Positions 56,900-64,000 of a stretch of DNA of 64,000 nucleotides are shown in pieces. The DNA comes from CAZEBW01 sp964510205. GTDB lineage: Bacteria; Chloroflexota; Anaerolineae; VGOG01. The stretch covers positions 1 to 64,000 of the forward strand of contig CAZEBW010000001.1 in assembly GCA_964510205.1 (NCBI GenBank), given 5' to 3'. Positions within the stretch are counted from its first letter, which is position 1; every line of letters begins with the position of its first letter. Below the pieces are notes generated by a model, which was given only the letters and a program-made list of their open reading frames with translations, did not search any database and was not told where the DNA came from. A program made the position numbers and the translations under genes.

Positions 56900-57543
56900 A
56901 AGTTGAATTGATCGCCGCCACCAGGTACCTGCAGGGCGATGGGACGCCGGAGGAGCTTGTGGAGCACGCCGGCAGGGTGTGCTACCGCAGCGAGAGAGCC
57001 GCTTCACTTAGAGAGAGCAAAGACGAGGCAAGAAGATTTCTGCAAGCCAGGATCCGAGAGGGGCATGAAAGCATCATCGAACACGCCTCCCTCACCTTCG
57101 AGATCAGCGGCATTTCGCGGGCCTGCAGCCACCAGCTCGTGCGACACCGCATCGCCAGCTACAGCCAGGAGTCGCAGCGCTACGTGGAGTTGTCCGATCC
57201 CGAGTTCCTGGCGCCGCCGTCCATTGCCGAGAAGCCAGCGGCGATGCAGGTGTGGGATGAGCTCGTCGGCAAAATGAAAAAGGCCTACGGCGAGCTGCGG
57301 AGGCTAGGCATCCGGAAAGAGGACGCCAGGTTCCTGCTGCCCAACGCCACGGCCACGCGGATCGTGGTCACTATGAATCTCCGCGAGCTCCGGCATTTCT
57401 TTAGAGTGCGCTGCGACCGCGAGGCCCAGTGGGAGATTCGTGCCCTGGCCAAGGAGATGCTGACGCTGGCTTACCAGGTGGCGCCGTCCGTGTTTGAGGA
57501 CCTCTATCGAGAATTCGTCGTCGAAGAGGGCGCCGATGGCTAA
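56896..57543 (+). CDS. thyX: Flavin-dependent thymidylate synthase ThyX
   Basis: Makes dTMP from dUMP using methylene-THF and FAD. At 215 aa it is normal for the family. The ThyX signature RHRIASYSQESQRY is intact (pattern RHRxxSxxxxSxRY). FLLPNATATRIVVTMNLREL provides the C-terminal Arg/dUMP site. The start is TTG 56896 with AAGGAGG at 5 nt; hisC ends inside it (TTGA overlap). With the dCMP deaminase gene next to it, it forms a dTMP-supply module in the his operon. ThyX uses methylene-THF, linking it to the Met branch of this genome. Confidence 0.95.
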   Translation: MKVELIAATRYLQGDGTPEELVEHAGRVCYRSERAASLRESKDEARRFLQARIREGHESIIEHASLTFEISGISRACSHQLVRHRIASYSQESQRYVELSDPEFLAPPSIAEKPAAMQVWDELVGKMKKAYGELRRLGIRKEDARFLLPNATATRIVVTMNLRELRHFFRVRCDREAQWEIRALAKEMLTLAYQVAPSVFEDLYREFVVEEGADG

Positions 57544-58018
57544 CCGCCTGAGCTTAGACGACTATTTCATGGGCATCGCTCGCGTGGTGGCCAGGCGCTC
57601 CACTTGCCTGCACCGCCAGGTGGGGGCGGTCATCGTCAAGGGCAAGCAGATCGTCTCCACCGGCTACAACGGCGCCCCCAGCGGCCATCCCCACTGCCTC
57701 GATATCGGCTGCGCCCGCCAAGGGGTGCCCTCGGGCCAGCGCTCCGAGCTCTGTCGTGGCGCTCACGCCGAGCAGAACGCCATCAACTTCGCCGCCCGCT
57801 ACGGCATCAGCATCGAGGGGGCCACGCTGTACACCACCCACTACCCCTGCTCCTGGTGCGCCAAATCGCTGATCAACGCCGGCCTCGCCAGCGTGGTCTA
57901 CGACGAGGATTACCCCGACTCCCTGGCCAAGGAAATCTTGTCCACCATTCGAGTACGAAAGGCGAACGAGCATGCGTCAGGCCGTCATCCATCGTCAAAC
58001 CAAAGAGACAGAGATTGA
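57536..58018 (+). CDS. Deoxycytidylate deaminase
   Basis: A 160-aa zinc enzyme converting dCMP to dUMP, the substrate of ThyX. The zinc site is HAEQNAI and PCSWCAKSLI (H, C, C) with the catalytic Glu in HAE. The inserted YNGAPSGHPHCLDIGCARQG segment is typical of ComEB-like dCMP deaminases. The start at 57536 overlaps thyX by 8 bp and hisB begins 47 bp before its end, in another frame. Allosteric regulation by dCTP/dTTP cannot be judged. Confidence 0.93.
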   Translation: MANRLSLDDYFMGIARVVARRSTCLHRQVGAVIVKGKQIVSTGYNGAPSGHPHCLDIGCARQGVPSGQRSELCRGAHAEQNAINFAARYGISIEGATLYTTHYPCSWCAKSLINAGLASVVYDEDYPDSLAKEILSTIRVRKANEHASGRHPSSNQRDRD

Positions 58019-58556
58019 GTTGACCCTCGAACTGGACGGTCGAGGAGAATACGAGATCGAGACCGGTATACCCTTCCTCGATCACATGCTCTCCCACCTG
58101 GCCCTCCACGGCCTATTCGACCTGAGGGTGCAGGCCCAGGGCGACCTGGAGGTGGACGCGCATCACACCGTGGAGGACGTGGCCATCTGTCTGGGGAAGG
58201 CCCTCGACCAGGCGCTGGGGGAGCGGGCGGGCATCGTGCGCCTGGCCCACAGCTACGTGCCCATGGACGAGGCGCTGGCCTTCGTGGCTGTGGATTTGAG
58301 CGGGCGGGCCTACGCCGTGGTGGAGGCCGATTTCGCCGCCCCTCGCGTTGGCAGTTTGGCCACCAGCCTCATCCCCCATTTCCTGGAGACCCTGGCCGAT
58401 CACGCCCGCCTGAACCTCCACGCCCGCGTCGTCTACGGTCGCGACGACCACCACCAGGCCGAGGCCCTGTTCAAGGCGTTGGGACGCGCGCTGGGCGCGG
58501 CAACGAGGATGGATCCCAGGAGGGAGGGTGTCCCCTCAACCAAAGGGGTGTTGTAG
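57972..58556 (+). CDS. hisB: Imidazoleglycerol-phosphate dehydratase
   Basis: A 194-aa monofunctional HisB (dehydration of imidazoleglycerol-phosphate). Metal-binding histidine clusters are visible: FLDHMLSHLALHG, DAHHTVEDVAI, HFLETLADHARLNLHA and GRDDHHQAEALFKALGRAL. The C-terminus (RREGVPSTKGVL) has the typical SxKGxL end. It overlaps the dCMP deaminase by 47 bp, an unusually long overlap for this window that shows strong compaction. Downstream is an AATCGGCAAATC repeat. Confidence 0.97.
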   Translation: MRQAVIHRQTKETEIELTLELDGRGEYEIETGIPFLDHMLSHLALHGLFDLRVQAQGDLEVDAHHTVEDVAICLGKALDQALGERAGIVRLAHSYVPMDEALAFVAVDLSGRAYAVVEADFAAPRVGSLATSLIPHFLETLADHARLNLHARVVYGRDDHHQAEALFKALGRALGAATRMDPRREGVPSTKGVL

Positions 58557-58557
58557 G

Positions 58558-58600
58558 CGAATCAGCGAATCGGCAAATCAACAAATCGGCAAATTGGGGA
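58558..58600. repeat. AATCAGCGAATCGGCAAATC simple repeat
   Basis: Tandem AATCGGCA/AATCAACA units in the hisB-hisH gap, related to the in-frame block in hdrA (18565-18633). Confidence 0.65.
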
Positions 58601-58605
58601 AAAAG

Positions 58606-59283
58606 ATGATTGCCATTATTGACTATGGAATGGGGAATTTGCGCAGCGTGCAGCGGGCTTTTGAGCACGTGGGGGCGGAGGTGGTGGTTACCGCCCATCG
58701 GGGCGCTATCGAGTCGGCGTCGGCGGTGGTGCTGCCTGGCGTGGGGGCCTTTGGCCAGGCGATGGCCAATCTGGAGCGAGCAGGGCTGGCCGACGTCATC
58801 CGCCGGGTGATAGCTGAAGGTCGCCCCTTCCTGGGCATCTGCCTGGGCTTGCAGCTCCTGTTCGAGGAGAGCGAGGAGATGGGCCAGCACCGGGGCCTGG
58901 GCATTTTGGGCGGCGGTGTCAAGCGGTTCGAAGTTGATCTCAAGGTGCCCCACATCGGCTGGAACCAGATTCACATCCAGCGGGCCAGCCCTCTCCTGGA
59001 AGGCGTGGCCGATGACAGCTACGCCTACTTCGTCCATTCCTACTACGTCGCCCCTGCCAATGCCGAGATCGTCCTCGCCACCACCGACTATGGCATTGAC
59101 TACGCCTCCATCGTCGGCCAGGGCAACGTCTTCGGCATCCAGTTCCATCCTGAGAAGAGCCAGGCAGTGGGGCTGAGGATTCTGCGCAACTTCACGGCGC
59201 TCGTCATTGCGAGGAGCGGTAGCGACGAAGCAATCCCCTTCTCACTTAGTCGGGAGGAGATTGCTTCGCTGCGCTCGCAATGA
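58606..59283 (+). CDS. hisH: Imidazole glycerol phosphate synthase glutaminase HisH
   Basis: Glutaminase subunit (225 aa) that delivers ammonia to HisF. Type-1 GATase triad: Cys in FLGICLGLQLLFEES, His and Glu in FGIQFHPEKSQ. The family normally ends near LRILRNF. Here about 25 further residues (ARSGSDEAIPFSLSREEIASLRSQ) are read from a CATTGCGAGGAGCGG element that supplies the stop TGA. The start ATG 58606 follows the GGGGAAAAAG region. Works with HisF, encoded 1.4 kb downstream, on PRFAR; product AICAR goes to PurH. Confidence 0.96.
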   Translation: MIAIIDYGMGNLRSVQRAFEHVGAEVVVTAHRGAIESASAVVLPGVGAFGQAMANLERAGLADVIRRVIAEGRPFLGICLGLQLLFEESEEMGQHRGLGILGGGVKRFEVDLKVPHIGWNQIHIQRASPLLEGVADDSYAYFVHSYYVAPANAEIVLATTDYGIDYASIVGQGNVFGIQFHPEKSQAVGLRILRNFTALVIARSGSDEAIPFSLSREEIASLRSQ

Positions 59284-59284
59284 C
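59204..59284. repeat. CATTGCGAG element at the hisH 3' end
   Basis: GTCATTGCGAGGAGCGGTAGCGACGAAGCAATCC ... GATTGCTTCGCTGCGCTCGCAATGACA. The ends are inverted copies. The element is coding here: it forms the last ~25 codons and the stop of hisH. Confidence 0.75.
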
Positions 59285-59300
59285 ATAATAGGGGTGAGCT

Positions 59301-60068
59301 ATGATCGTCTTTCCTGCCATTGATCTGCGTCGAGGAAAGTGCGTTCGTTTGCGCCAGGGCCGCCCCGATGCGGAAACCGTCTTCTCCGATGATCCCGTGG
59401 CCATGGCCAAACACTGGGCCTCTCAGGGCGCCGAGTGGCTCCACGTGGTCAATCTCGATGGCGCCTTCGGCCAAGCCTCGTCGAACCTACGGGTGGTGGG
59501 GGAGATGGTGACTGCGGTGGGGATTCCCGTCCAGTTCGGCGGCGGCTTGCGTACCCTGGCCGACATTGAGGCGTCGCTGGAGTTGGGCGTGGCGCGAGTT
59601 ATTCTGGGGACAGTGGCGGTGAAAGAGCCGAGTCTGGTGGCTGAGGCGGTCACGCGCTTTGGGGCGGAGAGGGTTGTGGTGGGCATTGACGCTCGAAGGG
59701 GAAAGGCAGCCACCCACGGTTGGCAGGAGGTCTCGTCGGTGACGGCCATTGAGCTGGCTCTTCGAGTGAGGGAGCTGGGCGTGGAGCGCGTGGTCTATAC
59801 CGACATTGCCCGCGATGGGATGCTCAGCGGGGTCAACGTCGAAGCCACCAGCGAGTTGGCTCAGCGGACAGGGTTGAAAGTGATCGCCTCCGGAGGCGTC
59901 TCCTCGTTGGACGATGTGCGTCGCCTCAAAGATAGCGTCCTGAGCCTGTCGAAGGAGACCGAGGCCAGCGGGGTGGAGGGCGTCATCATCGGCCAGGCCC
60001 TGTACAGCGGAGCGTTGGAATTGCGGGAGGCAATAGCAGTAGCGAGAGGGGGCCAGGATGTTAGCTAA
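59301..60068 (+). CDS. hisA: HisA, phosphoribosylformimino-AICAR-phosphate isomerase
   Basis: A 255-aa TIM barrel, isomerising ProFAR to PRFAR. Characteristic: IVFPAIDLRRGKCVRL, EWLHVVNLDGAFG, PVQFGGGLRTL, VVGIDARRG, VVYTDIARDGMLSG and IASGGVSSLDDV. Catalytic Asp residues lie in AIDL and TDIARDG. An in-frame CCTGAGCCTGTCGAAGG copy (59939-59955) encodes LSLSK in the loop after SLDDVRRL. It overlaps hisF by 11 bp. Confidence 0.97.
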   Translation: MIVFPAIDLRRGKCVRLRQGRPDAETVFSDDPVAMAKHWASQGAEWLHVVNLDGAFGQASSNLRVVGEMVTAVGIPVQFGGGLRTLADIEASLELGVARVILGTVAVKEPSLVAEAVTRFGAERVVVGIDARRGKAATHGWQEVSSVTAIELALRVRELGVERVVYTDIARDGMLSGVNVEATSELAQRTGLKVIASGGVSSLDDVRRLKDSVLSLSKETEASGVEGVIIGQALYSGALELREAIAVARGGQDVS

Positions 60069-60861
60069 GCGGATCATCCCTTGTTTGGATGTCAAAGACG
60101 GGCGGGTGGTCAAGGGGATCAATTTTGTCAACCTGCGGGACGCGGGGGACCCGGTGGAGCAGGCCCAAGTCTACGATGACGAGCAAGCCGACGAACTGAT
60201 CTTCCTTGACATCACCGCCTCCCACGAGCGGCGCGACATCACCATCGAAATGGTACGCCGCGTGGCCGAGGCCGTCTTCATCCCCTTCACCGTGGGCGGG
60301 GGCATTCGCACCGTCGCGGACATCAGGGCCATCCTGATGGCCGGCGCCGACAAGGTCTCCATCAACACCGCTGCGGTCCAGAATCCATCATTGATCACCG
60401 AAGGGGCGAGGCGCTTCGGCAGCCAGTGCATCGTGGTGGCCATTGATGCCAAGCGCGTCACAACGGACAAAGGGATTGAACGGACGGACGCGGGGATTAA
60501 ACGGACTGGGCCTCAGTGGGAAATCTACATCCACGGGGGACGCACGCCGATGGGGCTGGATGCCGTGGAGTGGGCGCGAGAGGTGGATGAGCGAGGGGCG
60601 GGGGAAATCATGTTGACGAGCATGGACTGCGACGGCACGCAGGGGGGCTACGACATCGAGTTGACCCGAACCATCGCCGAGGCCGTGTCCATCCCGGTCA
60701 TCGCCTCCGGCGGGGCGGGCACACTGGAGCACTTCTACCAGGCCCTGACCGTGGGCCAGGCCGATGCCGCACTGGCCGCCTCCCTGTTCCACTACCAGCA
60801 ACTGACCATCGACCAGGTGAAGGCATACCTAGATGCACGCGGCGTGCCCGTGCGTCTGTGA
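60058..60861 (+). CDS. hisF: Imidazole glycerol phosphate synthase cyclase HisF
   Basis: A 267-aa barrel that uses ammonia from HisH to convert PRFAR to IGP and AICAR. KRIIPCLDVKDGRVVKGINF carries the catalytic Asp; LIFLDITAS, FTVGGGIRTV, DKVSINTAAV, ILTSMDCDGTQGGYD and VIASGGAGTLEHF follow. An extra stretch around residues 136-155 (TTDKGIERTDAGIKRTG) is encoded by a GGATTGAACGGAC/GGATTAAACGGAC duplication, again in frame. Start MLAKRIIPCLD at 60058. Confidence 0.97.
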   Translation: MLAKRIIPCLDVKDGRVVKGINFVNLRDAGDPVEQAQVYDDEQADELIFLDITASHERRDITIEMVRRVAEAVFIPFTVGGGIRTVADIRAILMAGADKVSINTAAVQNPSLITEGARRFGSQCIVVAIDAKRVTTDKGIERTDAGIKRTGPQWEIYIHGGRTPMGLDAVEWAREVDERGAGEIMLTSMDCDGTQGGYDIELTRTIAEAVSIPVIASGGAGTLEHFYQALTVGQADAALAASLFHYQQLTIDQVKAYLDARGVPVRL

Positions 60862-60904
60862 TGGAAAACGAGACACGCAATACGCACGCTTTGTTTGCTA
60901 CAGA

Positions 60905-60955
60905 AGGGCGTCCCCGCCCTGTTTGGCGCCACACCAGACGTAGCGGGGACGCCAC
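60905..60955 (+). repeat. Inverted repeat after hisF
   Basis: GGCGTCCCCGCC pairs with AGCGGGGACGCC (about 10 bp) across 25 bp, in the 161-bp gap before hisI. No T-run; possibly a repeat or mRNA boundary. Confidence 0.45.
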
Positions 60956-61022
60956 TTTCTAGCGAGAGAAGAAACTGCTGAGCAGACTACATGGTGGCTA
61001 AGCACGCAATCGGAGGACACGG

Positions 61023-61388
61023 ATGAAAGAGACGGCGAAAACGCCCAGCCCGGCGGATTTGTACTGGGACGAGCGGGGCTTGGTGCCGGCCATCGTCCAG
61101 GACGCGCGGACAGGGCAGGTGCTGATGCTGGCCTACGTAAATCAAGAGGCCCTGGAGCGATGCCTCTCCACGGGCGAGGCCCATTTCTGGAGCCGCAGTC
61201 GGTCGGAATTGTGGCACAAGGGCGCCACCTCGGGCAACACCCAGCGCATCGTGGAGATACGCACCGATTGCGACGCCGACGCCCTGCTGCTCCGCGTCGA
61301 GCCGCGCGGCCCGGCCTGTCACACCGGGCAGCAGAGTTGCTTCTATCGCTGCTTGATCAAACGGCAGGGATCAGGGACTAGGGATTAG
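61023..61388 (+). CDS. hisI: Phosphoribosyl-AMP cyclohydrolase
   Basis: A 121-aa monofunctional HisI, zinc-dependent ring opening of PR-AMP. Zinc Cys residues lie in RTDCDADALLLRVEPRGPACH and QQSCFYRCL. Visible: MLAYVNQEALERCLSTGEAHFWSRSRSELWHKG. The last residues (QGSGTRD) come from a GGGATCAGGGACTAGGGATTAG repeat which also supplies the stop. The encoded HisE is separate, 100 bp downstream. Confidence 0.96.
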   Translation: MKETAKTPSPADLYWDERGLVPAIVQDARTGQVLMLAYVNQEALERCLSTGEAHFWSRSRSELWHKGATSGNTQRIVEIRTDCDADALLLRVEPRGPACHTGQQSCFYRCLIKRQGSGTRD

Positions 61389-61456
61389 GGATCAGGGACT
61401 AGGTGCGCCTAGCCTCTTGTCCCTTGTCCCTTGTCCCTTGCCCCTTGCCACTTATC
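61366..61456. repeat. GGGACTAGGGATTAGGG / CCCTTGTCCCTTGTCCC repeat
   Basis: GGGATCAGGGACTAGGGATTAGGGATCAGGGACTAGG units run from the end of hisI, then the complementary CCCTTGTCCCTTGTCCCTTG units follow. This flip in orientation suggests a fold-back. Same phrase as the in-frame block in hdrA (15556-15600). Confidence 0.75.
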
Positions 61457-61487
61457 ACTCCAGGCAGAGGGCTGAGGGAAACAAACA

Positions 61488-61775
61488 ATGAGCACCATCC
61501 TAGCAGATCTGTTCAACCTCATCCAGGACCGCAAAGTCAACCCCAAGGAAGACTCCTACACCTGCCGCCTTTTCGCCGCAGGAGAAAACGAGATCCTTAA
61601 GAAGATGGGCGAGGAGGTAGTGGAGACCATCGTGGCCGCCAAGGGGGAGGGCGACGAACGGCTGGTCTACGAGGTGGCCGATCTGCTTTATCATACCCTG
61701 GTGCTCCTGGCCTACCGCGACATCGAGCTGGCAAATGTAGAAGACGAACTGACCAAGCGCTTCAAACCCGGCTGA
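61488..61775 (+). CDS. hisE: Phosphoribosyl-ATP pyrophosphatase
   Basis: A 95-aa MazG-like HisE, hydrolysing PR-ATP to PR-AMP. Visible: DRKVNPKEDSYTCRLFAAGENEILKKMGEEVVETIVAAKGEG and YEVADLLYHTLVLLAYRDIEL. The metal-binding Glu/Asp pattern EExxE...D is intact. The gene is unfused from hisI. It ends 8 bp before purH. Confidence 0.95.
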   Translation: MSTILADLFNLIQDRKVNPKEDSYTCRLFAAGENEILKKMGEEVVETIVAAKGEGDERLVYEVADLLYHTLVLLAYRDIELANVEDELTKRFKPG

Positions 61776-61783
61776 AGGGGGAA

Positions 61784-63397
<1,614 letters not shown>

Positions 63398-63406
63398 CAG
63401 GCGCTC

Positions 63407-63440
63407 AGACCCTTGGGGTTTTGGAAAACCCCAAGGGTCT
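63407..63440. repeat. 34-bp palindrome, AGACCC family
   Basis: AGACCCTTGGGGTTTTGG followed by its reverse complement, in the purH-hisD gap. Third copy of this family in the window; no T-run follows. Confidence 0.75.
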
Positions 63441-63457
63441 CACCGCGAGGAGGGATC

Positions 63458-64000
63458 ATGAAGGTCCGTCGTCTCAGCCAGATGACCACAGACGAGCTAG
63501 CCGCGTTGAAGAGGAGGGCGGGGCTGGACATTGAGGGGCTTATCCCCTCGGTGAAGCCCATCGTCGAGGACGTGAGGGGTCGCGGCGACGCCGCGCTCAT
63601 CGAGTACACCGCCCGCTTCGACGGCGCGCGTCTCTCTGCTGCAGAGCTCAAAGTCTCCCAGGAGGAGATCAAACGGGCCTACGAGCAGGTTAGCCCCGAG
63701 ACCCTGGACGCCTTTCGGCAGTCGGCGCGAAACGTCCGACGGTTTCAGGAACAGAGCTTGCCCCAGGGGCCTGCCCTGAGCGGAGCCGAAGGGATGTGGC
63801 TGATGGAAATCGTCGAAGGGGTGCTGGTGGGGCAGCGGGTCACGCCCATCGAGTCGGTGGGCCTGTACGTCCCCGGCGGCAAAGGCGATTTCCCGTCGGT
63901 GATGCTGATGCTGGGGATCTGCGCCCAGGTGGCGGGGGTGAGGAAAATCGTGGCCTGCACCCCTCCTAGCCCCCCCTCGGTCCCCCCCAATTCTGGGGGG
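63458..64000 (+). CDS. hisD: Histidinol dehydrogenase (partial, truncated by window end)
   Basis: The first 181 residues of HisD, the last enzyme of histidine synthesis, run to the window edge. MKVRRLSQMTTDELAALKRRAG..., VEDVRGRGDAALIEYTARFDG, VTPIESVGLYVPGGKGDFPSVMLMLGICAQVAGVRKIVACTPP are typical. GAGGAGGGAT precedes ATG 63458. Two in-frame repeats occur: GPALSGAEGM (63774-63793), a CCTGAG family variant in the loop before the NAD-binding part, and PPSPPSVPPNSGG (from about 63960) at the window edge, similar to the purH block at 62479. Enzyme identity is firm; the C-terminal half is outside. Confidence 0.93.
   Translation, partial: MKVRRLSQMTTDELAALKRRAGLDIEGLIPSVKPIVEDVRGRGDAALIEYTARFDGARLSAAELKVSQEEIKRAYEQVSPETLDAFRQSARNVRRFQEQSLPQGPALSGAEGMWLMEIVEGVLVGQRVTPIESVGLYVPGGKGDFPSVMLMLGICAQVAGVRKIVACTPPSPPSVPPNSGG

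Noticed and set aside
61366..61456. CRISPR-like array in the hisI-hisE gap
   Set aside because: Units are short (7-14 bp), without unique spacers of constant length, and there are no cas genes.

Overview
This 64-kb window is GC-rich and densely coded. It looks like a metagenome-assembled genome of an anaerobic bacterium, most likely a Chloroflexota (Anaerolineae-like) lineage. That assignment is inferred from several things together: short-form HisG with HisZ, an Hdr-linked methylene-tetrahydrofolate reductase locus, secreted proteins ending in an LPL-type tail, and a very large number of short dispersed repeat phrases. No rRNA, tRNA or CRISPR array was seen. A run of ten N (17160-17169) marks a scaffold join.

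Layout. 1-4343: miaA, a sugar-type ABC ATPase with yraN, and an 8-oxoguanine deaminase-like amidohydrolase. 4633-7793: a glycolysis/gluconeogenesis operon (fba, fbp and a phosphofructokinase with PPi-type residues). 8143-11662: serS behind a serine T-box, a DUF4258/YgiT pair and a truncated PDZ/multi-TM sensor. 12459-26644: the central locus, with hdrC, hdrB, a giant HdrA-GltD-HdrA fusion, mvhD, and two metV/metF pairs. Together they can form an electron-bifurcating or confurcating MetFV-HdrABC-MvhD complex. The mvhD gene has an in-frame UGA at a conserved Cys position, followed by a SECIS-like hairpin, so it is a probable selenoprotein that ordinary gene calling would split. Two toxin-antitoxin-like modules, a cyclic-nucleotide-domain histidine kinase and a receiver protein are interleaved in the same operon.

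26785-33689 (minus strand): a ParB-like/UspA protein, a metallophosphoesterase, a methyltransferase, hicBA, a GH57 glucan branching enzyme and a geranylgeranyl-reductase-type flavoprotein. 33938-45227: a MacAB-type exporter, a NarL-type kinase, a heterodimeric ABC exporter, a broken brnTA module and a NarL-type regulator. 45344-50173 (minus strand): a secreted phospholipase C-like protein, an M24-fold hydrolase lacking usual metal ligands, a DUF456 protein, and a subtilisin-like secreted protein whose catalytic Ser is replaced. 50463-64000: polA, then a histidine cluster (hisZ, G, C, B, H, A, F, I, E, D) with thyX, dCMP deaminase and purH embedded. PurH recycles the AICAR released by HisH/HisF.

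The most striking global feature is that at least a dozen families of short repeat phrases occur both between genes and in frame inside conserved enzymes (MiaA, HdrA, Pol I, GH57, an ABC exporter, HisZ/C/H/A/F/I/D, PurH). They form low-complexity insertions or replacement C-terminal tails.
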